Below, piece by piece: positions 31,900 through 42,448 of a DNA stretch of 64,000 nt. The notes under the pieces were generated by a model. That model did not search any database. It had not been told where the DNA came from and saw only the letters and a program-made list of their open reading frames with translations. This DNA comes from Platerodrilus igneus (taxonomy: Eukaryota > Arthropoda > Insecta > Coleoptera > Lycidae): contig JARFIW010001089.1 in NCBI GenBank assembly GCA_036346225.1, positions 1,240,001 to 1,304,000 on the forward strand, read 5' to 3'. The first letter of the stretch is position 1; each line of letters begins with the position of its first letter. A program made the translations under genes and the position numbers.

Positions 31900-32694
31900 T
31901 AGTATTTTTTGTCCCCTACTATAGAGAATAATACTGTACTAAAATGAATAATTATTTTGATTGACATTGACTTAAATTTGGTACACTTAAAAGTTGTACA
32001 GATACTAACCTAACTTACATCTATCAATGTTGACAGAACGTTATAATCCAAGGCCACATTGTATTCTGGCGCTTGCTAGACATACGTTTTTATTGTATTG
32101 AAGCATACTACTACGAACTAGAGTCATGAGCAAAAAGTTTGTACCTATTATGCGCTTCTAAAGGCCAATATTTTTATTCGGTCGTTACATGCTTCTAAAA
32201 AGAATGCTATTGCCCTTATTAATCTTATCTTACCGATAAAGTATAAACTTCATTACCAGGAAATAGACATATATTCGGCAAACAGTAAAACATTAAAAAA
32301 TGGTTAATAGTCCTTCAGTTCATTCTCAATTCTTAAACATGTTCATATTAAATGCGACTTGCAACAATGCATTTAACCATTACCATTAAACTATTAATAA
32401 GTTTCACTTTTGTTTATAATAGCGTTTTTGTGCAACATAGAATGATAAACATAATATACGTATTATTCATAAAATATGTGTTGTTAAAACTGATAATATT
32501 TAGATAAGTTTCGATTAGTTCTCGTTCGATTAGTCTCATACAAACGTTTACAAATTCATTGAGTTATATAAATATAATGTTGTTCGATACAAGAATTATA
32601 CAGTATTCAAAATTCTACATACATGCTTTAAACGCGCTTCTTTTGGTATGTTAATTATCTATAGAAAGATTCATTAGTTGTAGTATAATTTCAG
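31900..32694. other. Tetraspanin intron or upstream sequence, nothing recognisable
   Basis: AT-rich sequence between the LINE and the first tetraspanin exon found. No first tetraspanin exon was recognised here or upstream. Confidence 0.5.
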
Positions 32695-32883
32695 GTCCAA
32701 GCAGTTCTGTTTATTTGTTTTGGAGCCACATACACATCATACTTCGGATTACAATTTTTCAAAGATGCGGTGTTTTTTTCTAATTTAGATGCAATTCTGA
32801 TTTGTGGAGGTTTGCTGTTTATGGTCACAGCCGTATTGGGTTCGCTGGGTACAATGAAAGAGCATCACACCCTAATCAAAACT
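32695..32883 (+). CDS. Tetraspanin exon: end of TM1, small loop, TM2
   Basis: A tetraspanin is a four-span membrane organiser protein. This 63-codon exon follows an ATAATTTCAG acceptor and precedes a GTATGT donor. It encodes VQAVLFICFGATYTSYFG (rest of TM1 and small extracellular loop) and AILICGGLLFMVTAVLGSLG then TMKEH (TM2 with the family's G-C/S-x-G-A/T-x-x-E pattern). Codon phase is 0 at both ends. The exon coding the start methionine and first half of TM1 was not found in the window, so the gene is incomplete here. No stops or shifts: this looks like a live host gene, unlike its surroundings. Confidence 0.8.
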
Positions 32884-32932
32884 GTATGTCAAAACTTAGA
32901 AAAATATTACAGGTTAATTATTTGAATTTTAG

Positions 32933-33097
32933 TATGCAAGTTTAATATTGGCTATATGCCTGCTTCAACCTATAACGGCGTATATGTTGCTAATCCTAGA
33001 CCCTAGCACTTCGTTAAAAAGTAATATGGGACTTACTATGTACAAGTATAACACAGACAACAAAGTGCAAGAAGCTTGGGATTCTCTTCAGCAAACT
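32933..33097 (+). CDS. Tetraspanin exon: TM3 and start of large extracellular loop
   Basis: A 55-codon phase-0 exon between TGAATTTTAG and GTAAGT, only 49 bases after the previous exon. YASLILAICLLQPITAYMLL is TM3. SSTSLKS-type loop sequence leads to KVQEAWDSLQQT, the W-D-x-L-Q stretch that in tetraspanins stands just before the CCG motif. The next exon, beginning HYCCG, lies about 17.3 kb downstream and joins in phase 0 with exactly the expected four residues between LQ and CC. That match is strong evidence that both belong to one gene. Confidence 0.85.
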
Positions 33098-33409
33098 GTA
33101 AGTAATATCAACGCACTTGTATTTTTGAAAACTATGTAATCCGTTTAGCCAGAATGACTGACCGTTAACCGCATATGGCGTACGAATTAAAATCTGAAAA
33201 TTTTTATGAATGTATTTGTCAATGTGTGCTGTCACATGAAAATATAGGTTAAACCGAAAGTTGTAATTAACTTTGTTAATTTAAATAACACTGTCTACGA
33301 GTGTTTATAAACTTTGTTTCAAATCAAAATGCTTAATTATAAAACAAAGTATGACTGTAACCAAATATACGTATTAAAAGCAATTTCTATTTAGTGTATT
33401 TCAATAGGT

Positions 33410-33541
33410 GCCGCACGGCATGAATCTAGACTATAATCGACCTGGTTCCGAGTCCTTCGACGTGTACGCAGCTTTAACGCTTCTTCTGATAATTCAATTT
33501 GACGGTGACGTAAAGCATTTAAAGAAACTGGAAGGATTTTG
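33410..33541 (+). other. Possible cryptic or alternative exon in the tetraspanin intron
   Basis: After a TTTCAATAG acceptor-like site the sequence is unusually GC-rich for this window and open for 43 codons to a TGA. It starts VPHGMNLDYNRPGSESFDVY and is in phase with the preceding tetraspanin exon. It does not resemble a tetraspanin loop, and the exon at 50448 fits the family without it. It may be an alternative terminal exon, a transposon scrap or chance. Confidence 0.25.
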
Positions 33542-33563
33542 AAACAGAAAATGACATGTAGGC

Positions 33564-33567
33564 CATC
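33564..33567. repeat. Target site duplication CATC, left copy
   Basis: CATC precedes the errantivirus 5' LTR and recurs at 42293-42296 after the 3' LTR. A 4 bp duplication is usual for gypsy-type integration. Confidence 0.8.
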
Positions 33568-34158
33568 AGTTACATATTCCCCATATTAAATTTAAACGCA
33601 TTTATCATGTCTTAGTAATAGCACATTACATTGTATTAATTGAAGGTTGTAATATTAAAGGCTAATCAAAGTTCATATCAGACATGAGAACGGAAGCAAC
33701 TACTTTGTATTCCAGGCCCAACCTGATACTGCAAATGCAGACACAAAGAACTGCAATAAAGCAGTCTTAATTAAAACACTACTTAGAATAAGACATTGTA
33801 GGTTTATCAAAAAGCAGCCAACGGTGAGATCTGCACTTACCCACGAGATGATGTGAGAGCAGGGATTCCATAAATACCCTGAGGAGCCCCGATCGTCAGT
33901 CAGTCTTCAAACTTCGTAACTTTAACATTATTTGTGGTTCAAGCTACTCACCGTAATTTTTAATTATTAATTATTGATTTATTAACAAATATTTTTGGCA
34001 ATTTCAATTACTTAATGTTTAACGAATATAACCGTCGAATTTGTTGTAACAGAAATAAGCTGTTTTTTATAATTAAACAATTAAAAATAAAATTGATAGA
34101 AGAGTTTTTGGCGACAAAACTTTTTAAAAAGAAGTTCCCAAAGGCCGAAAACCTATCT
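33568..34158 (+). repeat. Errantivirus 5' LTR (591 bp)
   Basis: Begins AGTTACATATTCCCCATATT and ends AAAACCTATCT, matching 41704-42292. AGTTA is the usual first bases of gypsy/errantivirus LTRs. Shared interior blocks include GAGATCTGCACTT, CACGAGATGATGTGAGAGCA and CATAAATACCCTGAGGAGCC; the last resembles a TATA region followed by CGTCAGTCAGTCTTC, an arthropod TCAGT-type initiator. LTR divergence is clearly several percent or more. Confidence 0.9.
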
Positions 34159-34175
34159 GGCTCAGTCGTAACGGA
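34158..34175 (+). promoter_or_regulatory. Primer binding site of the errantivirus
   Basis: TGGCTCAGTCGTAACGGA starts at the last base of the 5' LTR. TGGC.CAGTCG is the pattern used by 17.6/297/ZAM-type errantiviruses (serine tRNA primer). Seen in sequence; tRNA identity inferred from the family. Confidence 0.65.
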
Positions 34176-34443
34176 TTCCAGAATGGCACTAACAATTCCA
34201 AATCGAAGAACTAGTGACCATAAATTTCAATTCTTAACTGGAACAAAGAACACAAAAATTAGACTAAGTACAAAATCGACCGAATCCAATACAGAAGGAA
34301 GGCTAATAGAACTGGTAATCAAATTATTGTGAGTACTTATAGTTCATTTTCTTTACCATTTTTTCAATTGCATATTGATATTAGCAAGTAAGATTTGAAA
34401 CGAGAGAATTTATGTACAATTTATTATTACAAATTATTACTGA

Positions 34444-34492
34444 AATAATAATAATAATAATAATAACAATAATAATAATAATAATGATAATT
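34444..34492. repeat. (AAT)n microsatellite in the errantivirus leader
   Basis: ATA/AAT repeat with a single C and a single G interruption, in the untranslated stretch between primer site and gag. No gene between 34330 and 34680. Confidence 0.85.
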
Positions 34493-34689
34493 ATACACAT
34501 TTTATGTACAATTCATTACTGCAACAATTATTAATGAAACAATTATTCAGCAAAAGTCTGAAACTAATGTAATTATAACAGAAGTTTATGATTACACACA
34601 TTACAAGTAACAGTAAGTGATTTCTTAAATAACTTTAGTACAAGTAACAGAAAATAAATAATTTATAACGACGAATTCTGAAAACTTAA

Positions 34690-35661
34690 GGTTATATTTA
34701 GATTCAATTCCAATGTACGATGGTAATCAAGTATTGTTAGGGATATTCATTACCACGTGGGACATTTCTAAAGATTTTTTACAAACAAGGTGACATTGAC
34801 CGGAAAATGTGGCTTTTAAGATTGATCCTCAGTAAGCTAATGGGTAGAGCTTTGACCTTAAAGTAAGTAGGGATGACCTAACGGACTGGGAGGATTAAAA
34901 AAGGATATTAATCGCGTATTTCGGCGACCAGCGCAATATAAAATGACCTATAGGGACTTATTGAACCTAAAAATGGAAAATAATCAATCACCATATCAAT
35001 TTGGTATGCGATGTCAAAACGTGAGAAGTTTAATTTTAAACAAACTGAAATTAGAAAACCAGACCCTAGCGTACGTTTAATTAAAACTAAGATATACCAC
35101 GAAATGGATTTGGACACGTGTATAAACGCGTTATCCGAGCGGTTATCGGACAAAATAAGGTTTAGAAATCCCCAAAACTTAGAGGAGGCGATGAACTTAA
35201 TTATAGAGGAAGGAAACGTAACGTATTATAGAAACAGAATTTACAACCCTAACTTTAACAAAAATTACCTACCAATTAAAACTATGCAGGCAACGAGGCA
35301 AATACCGACAAAACCCAAATTTGCATCGCTTAACGCACCAATAAATCAATCGAGCATGAATAATCCAAACTTTAATAATACACATTTCAAGAATCAATTT
35401 CGACAATTCCCCAAACCTACATTTACACCCAAGTGTAATCAGAACGCAAATCGAACATGGCAAACATTTGGCGTAAATTTTAACAGAAACACTCCCATGA
35501 AGACTAACAACAACCCAATAATTAATACAAACCAACCCCTAAGGGCACTTCATCTGGTAACACCAAACAGAACACTAAAATATCTCAAATTTGACCCAAC
35601 TATACACAAAACGAAACTTTACTTCCTAAGAACTATTTCACCAAGAAATAGAAGATTTTAA
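34690..35661 (+). pseudogene. Errantivirus gag, degenerate
   Basis: From about 34700 the frame reads DSIPMYDGNQVLLGIFI, the usual opening block of errantivirus gag (IP.FDG....L..FI). After frame changes it continues with a coiled NRVFRRPAQYKMTYRDLL segment, then the 216-codon frame at 35011, which has LSERLSDKIRFRNPQNLEEA. The C-terminal half is very rich in Asn, Phe, Pro and Arg and has no cysteine knuckle, as expected for this gag type. Two shifts upstream of 35011 and missing continuity make it non-functional. Confidence 0.75.
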
Positions 35662-35826
35662 CAATCAAGCTATATCCGAGCACACAGGTAATTATACGAA
35701 TCCCAAGTAGAAACGAGGAAGTAAATTATTCAGAAAACTACGAACGTAACAATCTTTCCGAAAATCACGAAGAGGATGATGAAGAAAACGCATACTCAAA
35801 TTTTCAGTTGGACAGAACCAAATACG

Positions 35827-36190
35827 ATTAGACGTTATAAATTTAAACAACACATTTTACACTATACCATATACTGAAATTAAATTATTAATCGATACAG
35901 GATCTTCAAAAACTCTAATTAGCCCCAAAACTGTGCAGAAACATTTAGATTTTGTAGAAAGAGAACCTTTTAAAATCAAAACAACACACAAAACGACGCT
36001 ACACCAATTTATTGCGAATATACCTCTACCAAAAACTTTCAATGTAAAAATTAAACATAAATTTTGCATTTTTGAATTTAACGACAAATACGACGGATTG
36101 ATAGGCATGGAACTTTTAAGAAAATTAGGAGCGAATATTAAAATAAAAAAATCGATTGTTAAGAACAAAACACGAACAAATTCCAATTAA
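35827..36190 (+). pseudogene. Errantivirus protease
   Basis: The frame reads TEIKLLIDTGSSKTLISPKT, containing the retropepsin active-site loop DTGS, and later YDGLIGMELLRKLGANIKI, the family's G-x-D/M-x-L-x-x-L-x-A-x-I block (usual IIGND.L). The domain is open from 35827 to a stop at 36188, so it is among the better preserved parts. It is separated from gag by stops near 35658. Confidence 0.8.
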
Positions 36191-36300
36191 ATGCCAAAAT
36201 AGTAACATTTAAACCGATCAAAAGTACACAATCGAACCTAGGACAGAAACAAGTAAACAACCTAGTAAATTCGAAAAGCGACATAGGAATCATAAATCAC

Positions 36301-36621
36301 ATGTCATTTCAACAGAGAGTAGAAACATCCACCGCGTTGGTACACATAAAAGACAAGTACCCAACTACAACAATTTTGAACTTAAATGACTACCCCATAG
36401 AAGTATCCTTAACAACACCAATAGAAGTGGAAAAAGTGAATTTTAGTGAAATGGAAATCGACGAAGACTCCGAAAATAATTCCAACACCGCAGACCACGA
36501 TAAAATGTTAAAGGAAGATCTAATTAACATTCGTTTTAACGACAATATTAACACCGAAGAAGAAGGAGCAATAAAAGATTTATGTTTTGAATATCAAGAT
36601 ATTGTGAAGGAATACCTTTAA
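36301..36621 (+). pseudogene. Errantivirus pol linker between protease and RT
   Basis: This 107-codon frame has VHIKDKYPTTTILNLNDYPI and LKEDLINIRFNDNINTEEEG, followed by an acidic tail. It corresponds to the stretch before the RT fingers (L..L...HLN.EE...L..L...Y..IF). The antisense scrap at 43599-43847 is a relative of this exact segment. It ends at a stop just before RT begins. Confidence 0.7.
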
Positions 36622-36639
36622 CTTTTACCAACACAGTCA

Positions 36640-37415
36640 AACATAGTATTTAACTAACACATGAGAAACCGATTTTCACCGAAGCGTATAGACTACTTCA
36701 AGCGCATCAAGAAGAAGTCGATAGACAGGTAGCAGACTTATTAAATCAAGATATCATTCAGCATTCACACTCACCATAAGCAGCCCCATACTAATTGTAC
36801 CAAAGAAATTAGATGCCCCAGGCAAACGCAAATACCGAATGGTTATGGATTACAGAAAACTCAACAAAAAGACTGTAGACGAATAGTACCCACTGCCAAA
36901 TATTACAGAAATATTGGTCAAGCTAGGAAAATGTCAATATTTTTCGACATTAAACCTCGTCAGGATACCACCAAGTGGAAATGGACGAGAAAGACACAAC
37001 CAAAACAGCTTTAAGTACACTCAGAGGACACTATGAATACAAATGCGTGCCGTTTGGTTTAAAGAACGCATCTGCCACTTTTCAGAGGGTTATGGACAAT
37101 ATCTTGAGAGGGATACATAACGAGAAATGTCTTGTATACCTTTACGACGTAATTGTATATTCAACGTCACTCAACGAACACATTGAGAGATTAAGAAAAG
37201 TTTTTGAACGTTTAAGAAAAGCTTACTTTAAGGTACAACTGGATAAGAGCGAATTCTTGCAAAAAGAAGTAGCATTCCTAGGATACATAATAACGCGACA
37301 AGGTGTTATGCCAAACCCAGATAAAACAAATGCCGTATTAAACTACCCTTTACCAAAAACAAACAAAGAAATAAAAGTTTTTAGGATTCAGTGGATACAA
37401 CAAAAAATTCAATAA
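36640..37415 (+). pseudogene. Errantivirus reverse transcriptase with altered catalytic motif
   Basis: Pieces in more than one frame show [32 protein letters not shown] then a stop, and FSTLNLV. The frame 36975-37415 continues with EMDEKDTTKTALSTLRGHYE, YKCVPFGLKNASATFQRVMD and, at about 37132, YLYDVIVYS where the family has Y-L-D-D. The first catalytic Asp of that pair is thus Tyr. ELQKEVAFLGYIIT-type thumb sequence follows. One stop (TAG near 36885) and several frame changes confirm loss of function. Confidence 0.85.
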
Positions 37416-37783
37416 GGGATGCGCACAAATAACCAAACCACTAACCAATTGTTTAAAGAAAGGTAATAAAATCGAACACACACCGAAATTTATTAAGGCA
37501 GTAAAGAAAATTAAGTGTATTATTACGAATCACCCGTCATTAGAGTACCCTGACTTTTCAAAACCGTTTATATTAACAACAGACAAATCCAATGTTGCTT
37601 TAGGCGGAGTATTTAGTCAAGGCAAAGTAGGTAGCATTAAACCAATCAGTTACGCATCACGAACCTTGAATGAAACAGAACAAAAATATGGTACTATTGA
37701 AAAAGAACTATTAGCCATAATTTGGGCAACAAAATATTTTAGGTCATAGTTTTATGGAAGGAAATTTTATATATACACAGACC

Positions 37784-38079
37784 TTACATGTGATTTGCCA
37801 ATGATCCACCCGAAGGTACTACATTGGCCAGGAAGCGAGTTTTTTACCTGAAAAATTTGGAATTTTGTCGACCCCTTGCTGTTCCAAGCGAGGTAGGGAT
37901 CTTTAACGTGCGTGACAACACTCACACACGGGACCTTCATTTTATCTCTCATCCGAACGAGGGTGTATTTTTGTGAAAAATGCTCGCTTAACATTTTTCA
38001 AGCGGACCGTGTCGGGATTCGAACCCGGGACCTTGGGCGTAGTAGTCACACACATACCACCTATGCCACGGAGCCGCTC
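37784..38079 (-). mobile_element. tRNA-derived SINE, copy 1 (antisense to pol)
   Basis: On the minus strand it starts GGCTCCGTGGCATAGGTGG, with an A-box-like TGGCATAGGTGG, and has GGTTCGAATCC (an exact pol III B box) about 45 bases on. It continues through a family-specific body (GCGAGCATTTTTCACAAAAA, GTTAAAGATCCCTACC) and ends near TGGATCATTGGCAAATC. It is flanked by 14 bp copies of TATATACACAGACC at 37770-37783 and 38080-38093. The tRNA-like head is the SINE's own promoter, not a functional tRNA gene. Confidence 0.85.
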
Positions 38080-38093
38080 TATATACACAGACC

Positions 38094-38380
38094 GTTCGAT
38101 TACATTTCCAATGCTCCACTCGAAGGTACTACATTGGCCAGGAGGCGAGTTTTTTGTTGCCTGGAAATTTATAATTTTGCCGAACCCTTGCCGTTCCAGG
38201 CAAGGTAGGGATCTTTAACGTGTGTGACCCTCCATTTAACCTCTCATCCAAACGAGGGCGTAATTTTTGTGAAAAATGCTCACCTGCCATTTTTCAAGCA
38301 GTCGGGCGTGTCGGGATTTGAACCCAGGACCTTGGGATCCGTAGTCTTACGCTTACTACATTGATCCACGGCGACGTCTC
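38094..38380 (-). mobile_element. tRNA-derived SINE, copy 2, in tandem with copy 1
   Basis: Same family and orientation as copy 1. Head on the minus strand: GACTACGGATCCCAAGGTCC then GGGTTCAAATCCCGACACG, with a B box one base off consensus (GGTTCAAATCC). Body blocks AGTGGAGCATTGG-like and TAAAGATCCCTACC match copy 1. It is flanked by a further TATATACACAGACC at 38381-38394, sharing the 38080 copy with its neighbour. Together the three copies of the 14-mer frame the two SINEs inside the errantivirus RNase H. Confidence 0.85.
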
Positions 38381-38899
38381 TATATACACAGACCACAGAC
38401 CATTAGTATGGTTATGTAAACTCAAAAATCAAACTCAAAATTACAGAGATGGAGGACTAGATTAGAAGAGTACGACTACGAGATTATATACAAGAAAGGG
38501 ATATATAACAATAATGCGAACGCATTAAGCAGAATACAACCTAACGCCATAGAAACAGAATCAGTTGCAAGCAACGTAAACGAAACCGAGCTGAAGGAAG
38601 ACCCAGAAGAAATAGAAACTATACATTCAACTCAAAATGACGAACCAGAAACTGCAATTAAAATTCTAAACGAAGCGATAGATACGAAACCAAATCAATT
38701 TATAATTACCGAAGTTTTAACCAACCCCGACCCGGTAAAATATACAAAAATAGACAGTAGGAAAATATATCACATTCTAATAAAGAATGACAACAACGAG
38801 GAGCAAATAATTAAAGTTCTAAAAAAGTATATCCCGGAGAAAAAAACGTTTTTTTATTTCACAACGATTATTTAATAACTCGGGGAAAAGAAATTATCA

Positions 38900-39711
38900 T
38901 ATGCACACGAAAACTATTTACTTTAGATGACCCAGATGAAATAAACGACGTAATCCGCAATCAACACGAAGGTAAAACAAATCATCGTGGAATAAACAAA
39001 ACTCTAAAACAACTCATAAAGAGATATTATTTTAAAGATACGAAAGAATTAACCACGGATTTTATTAATCAATGCGAACTGTGTGACGGAGCAAAATACG
39101 ACAGATCACCACCAAAAGTACCCTTAATGTTAACTAAAACACCAGACAAACTTTTTCAAAAATTACACGCAGAGACTTTGGTAGTAGAAGCTCAGAACTT
39201 TTTATCAATCGTAGACGCATCCACTAAAGTAGGACAAGCGATACCCGTTACTTTGAAAAACAGTATTGATGTAACTCAAGGATTTTTACAATACTTTACA
39301 TTTTACGGTACACCCGAATCAATAACTTTAAATAATGGCGGTAAATTCAGAAACGAGGCAATACAAAATACCTTAGAACTTCATAAAATAAATATTCATT
39401 TTATTACAGAAAATCAACGGGAATCAAACGGATTAATTGAACGATTACATCTATCTTTATTAGAACAGATCAGACTTTTAAGATTAACATACATGAAAGA
39501 ACCCATCACCAATTTAATGTCATATGCCATAATTGCTTATAACAATACAATTCATTCATCACCTAACTTTACACCCCTCAAATTAACATTAGGACACTCA
39601 GACTCTCGCAACCCTTATGATATACATTATAATAAAGAAGTATATCAACAATACGCCATAGGTCACAAAAAAAAATTAAAAATCACTTGTAATAACGTAA
39701 AAATAAATTAG
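38900..39711 (+). pseudogene. Errantivirus integrase with altered catalytic residue
   Basis: Zinc-binding region: NQHEGKTNHRGINKTLKQLI, then CELCDGAKYDRSP (H-H-C-C). The 194-codon frame from 39127 is the catalytic core: HAETLVVEAQNFLSIVDAST holds the first acid region, SITLNNGGKFRNEAIQNTLE is the second, where the family's D-N-G is N-N-G, and ESNGLIERLHLSLLEQIRLL holds the Glu. The second catalytic Asp is therefore lost. A stretch of about 80 bases of stop-broken sequence follows before env. Confidence 0.85.
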
Positions 39712-40206
39712 ACAGCGATAAGGAACGTACTACAAAAACCTGCAATGAAAACACCAATATAAATGGATTCGCAGTTGGACAGACCGTTTATGAAAGAAAC
39801 TTTAAAAATAAACGACAACGGTTCCCAAAAATTTAGGTCCGTTTAAAATCAAAAAGCTTTCAGACCAAAATGTAGCAGTAGTAGACAACGGAAAAACCAT
39901 AAGATACATACATTTAAAGAATTTAAGACACCCTGTAATTTTAGATGGACAGCCATCACCCTTGCCGTCAACCTCCACCCAGGTAGAACAGACGACAACG
40001 AAATAATAATAGAAGATATAAAAAACAACCCCGGTATACTACCAGTAAAATTGGAAAGTATGCAAAACACAGTAGACTATTGGACTTTCGCACAAAAATT
40101 TGATTGAACTGAATTAAAACAAAAATTTTATATAATTAGAGACAATTATGACAGACTAAAAGAATCAATCGACACAGACAAATTTGGAAAAACTTATGCG
40201 ATATAA

Positions 40207-41650
40207 ATGCTTAATTACAAAAGTATAATGGAAAATATCCTAAGGAACACAGGCGACAAATTTAATCGATTAATATCAACAGGCGAAACCACAAGACAGA
40301 AAAGAGGAATTATCAATGGATTAGGTAATATTATAAAAACTGTCACAGGTAACAATCAAGATGCAATATTAGAATTGATCGACAACCAGAATGACATAAA
40401 AACTGTTGTTAGAAACCAAATTTCCTTAACTCAATCAACCCTAGTAAAATTTAACAATACACTCCAAAAATTAGTAAAAAACCAGAATATAGTATATCAA
40501 TATAGTATATCAAATAGAATACTAACTCTTGAAAATAGCATACAAACCACAATGTTAGGAATGCGAGATTTAATAAGATTCAACATGATATTTAATCAAA
40601 TAATAGCAACACTCACTGTAATTCAACAAATTTTAGCTACATTAGAAGATGCTGTACCATTTGCTAAATCAAATACTCTACATGCTAGTATTATCGAACC
40701 GCTTGATTTACTAAACGAATTATTAGGAATTAAATCACTTATAACTCATAGTAAACTACCTTTTGAAGTAACAAAATCTTACATAATTGCATTTGAAAAA
40801 TTAGCCATAGTAAAAGGTTATGTAAAGAATCATGAAATTACAGTTTTAATAGAAATTCCAATTGTAGAGATTAACACTTACAATTATTATCATTTATTTG
40901 CCTTCCCTATAAAAATTAATAGTTAATATCAAGTTATTATCTCTAAGACCAAGTTTCTTTGCCTAAATGAACTTAGGTAATGGATTCACAAGAGAGAAAT
41001 GCAAAGAAGTGGCACCCGGCCAATACTTATGTCAATCGATAACGACAACGGCTATTCAAACAGATAGCCCTTGTGAAGTGCAATTCTTACGATTTTCTGA
41101 TGATTATGAGAATTGTCTGTGAAAACCAGTACAAATTACGGACATGAAAATTCATAAAATTACAAACAACAAATGGATTGCTACATTTTCTCAAGAAGTG
41201 ATAGCAACCGCCAATTGCAACAAAGACGAAAACAACTTAGCCCTAATTGAAAGCAAAGTGATCACCATAAAAGAAGATTGCTATTTGAAATTAAAAAGTG
41301 TAATTATTCGAGTATATCAAAACCCAGTGGTGACGAGGAAATTTGCAAATCTAGCCGAACTACAATTTAAGATTCAAACCGAAGACAGCGGTACTATCCA
41401 GAAGCCAATGCAACTAGAACACCAAGACCTCGACGATCTCAACCATGCAGTCAAATTAATGGACAATTATTAAGAACATTTAAACGAGTTAAAAGTGCCA
41501 AAGTTACATTGTGACAATATCAATGCTTGGACAATTTTATTGATTATTGAATTATTTTTATTAGCTTATATTTATTGTCTAAAATGTATATTAAATATAA
41601 GAACAAAGAAACAAAAGTGCACAAAGAAACTACAGATGAAACTTTAGAGA
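40207..41650 (+). pseudogene. Errantivirus env-like glycoprotein, broken
   Basis: The 239-codon frame 40207-40926 contains RQKR at residues 30-33 followed by GIINGLGNIIK, i.e. a furin-type cleavage site and a fusion-peptide-like start, as in insect errantivirus and baculovirus-F-like envelope proteins. Heptad-like helical sequence follows. After a stop the reading continues in other frames: Cys-containing TREKCKEVAPGQYLCQS near 40990-41050, the 109-codon frame 41144-41473, and a membrane anchor NAWTILLIIELFLLAYIY at about 41522. The surface subunit N-terminus is not open. Frame breaks make expression of a full protein impossible. Confidence 0.75.
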
Positions 41651-41692
41651 TAATCAGTTTTAAAAATTAACTACAACTTTGAATTTTCATCT

Positions 41693-41703
41693 AAGTCGGG
41701 AGG
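41693..41703 (+). promoter_or_regulatory. Polypurine tract before the 3' LTR
   Basis: AGTCGGGAGG directly abuts the first base of the 3' LTR (AGTTAC). A short purine-rich run at this position is where plus-strand DNA synthesis would be primed. Confidence 0.5.
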
Positions 41704-42292
41704 AGTTACATATCCCCCATATTAAAATGTATATAAAATTTAAAAGCATTTATCGTGTTTTAATAATAGCATATTATATTGTATTAATTGAATGTTAATC
41801 AAAGTTCATATTAGACATGAGAACGGAAACAACTACTTTGTATTCCAGACGCAACCTGATACTGCAGATGCAGACACAATGAACTGCAATAAAGCAGTGC
41901 TAATTAAAATATTACATATAATAAGACGTATGTTTATCAAGAAATAGCAGACGGTGAGATCTGCACTTTCCCACGAGATGATGTGAGAGCAGGTATTCCA
42001 TAAATACCCTGAGGAGCCCCTGGTCGTCAGTCAGTCTTCGAACTTCATAACTTTAACATTGTTGGTGGTTCAAGCTACTCACCGCAATTTTTAATTATTA
42101 ATTATTAATTTACTAATTTCAAGTATTTTTGGCAATTTCAATTACTTAATGTTTAATGAATATAAACGTCTAAGTGGTTGTAACAGAAATAAGTAATTTT
42201 TTTGTAATTATACAATTAAAAATAAATTTGATAAAAGTGTTTTGGCGACAAAACTTTTTAAAAAGAAGCTCCTAATGGCCCAAAACCTATCT
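41704..42292 (+). repeat. Errantivirus 3' LTR (589 bp)
   Basis: Begins AGTTACATATCCCCCATATT and ends AAAACCTATCT, then CATC. Aligns end to end with 33568-34158. The homology passes through a TGGCGAC-like sequence near 42243 that could be mistaken for the LTR end, but the match continues for another 50 bases to the proper TSD. Confidence 0.9.
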
Positions 42293-42448
42293 CATCCGTC
42301 TCTGAAGTAAATGTAGAAAGGATTCGAACTTCGTGTTTATGAACCCCAAAAATTTTTATTAGGAGGTAGTTTTCAATTCGGAATACCAAGATTATCTCAC
42401 ATAAAATCTTCACAAGAGACTTAGTCTGACGCATATAAAGTACAACTT

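Larger units (their letters stand above)
29120..31900 (-). mobile_element. Degenerate non-LTR retrotransposon (APE endonuclease plus RT)
   Basis: Reading from right to left on the minus strand: TGTWNVRSLLRLDKL (about 31530), EMRKGKLDIFGIIEVRW, VMGDFNA (APE endonuclease, with the GDFNA motif at 31095-31115), a linker ORF with HEWRKARNKWIEEN (30312-30518), RT fingers (29834-30301), then a C-terminal piece (29305-29556). The domain set and the C-terminal LLYGSE...EAFETWCYRSMLKI block are typical of the RTE/craniofacial-development-protein-2-like LINEs of insects. The RT palm with the [FY]-A-D-D motif is deleted between 29840 and 29570. Confidence 0.8.
37416..38470 (+). pseudogene. Errantivirus RNase H, split by two SINEs
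   Basis: The stretch from 37560 gives ILTTDKSNVALGGVFSQGKV (first Asp of the RNase H kept, usual TDAS), SYASRTLNETEQKYGTIEKE (Glu kept), then a stop, then FYGRKFYIYTD. Here the reading is cut and resumes at 38389 with HRPLVWLCKLK, so the two SINEs at 37784-38380 landed inside the conserved YTDH. Frames inside 37767-38218 are SINE shadows. Confidence 0.8.
33568..42292 (+). mobile_element. Endogenous errantivirus (gypsy-type element with env), degenerate
   Basis: Two ~590 bp LTRs, 4 bp CATC duplication, a tRNA primer site right after the 5' LTR, and gag, protease, RT, RNase H, integrase and env remnants in the order of insect errantiviruses. Every gene is broken by stops or shifts, catalytic residues in RT and integrase are substituted, and the RNase H region is interrupted by two SINEs. 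It is therefore an old, inactive copy. It lies sense in the tetraspanin intron. Confidence 0.9.

Noticed and set aside
37912..38218. Open frames and a tRNA-like segment (GGTTCGAATCC) suggesting a gene or tRNA
   Set aside because: The segment is the head of an antisense SINE with target duplications; the acceptor stem does not close and two copies sit in tandem.
42243..42250. TGGCGAC as the end of the errantivirus LTR and start of a primer site
   Set aside because: Left and right copies stay homologous for another 50 bases, and the CATC duplication fits only the later end.
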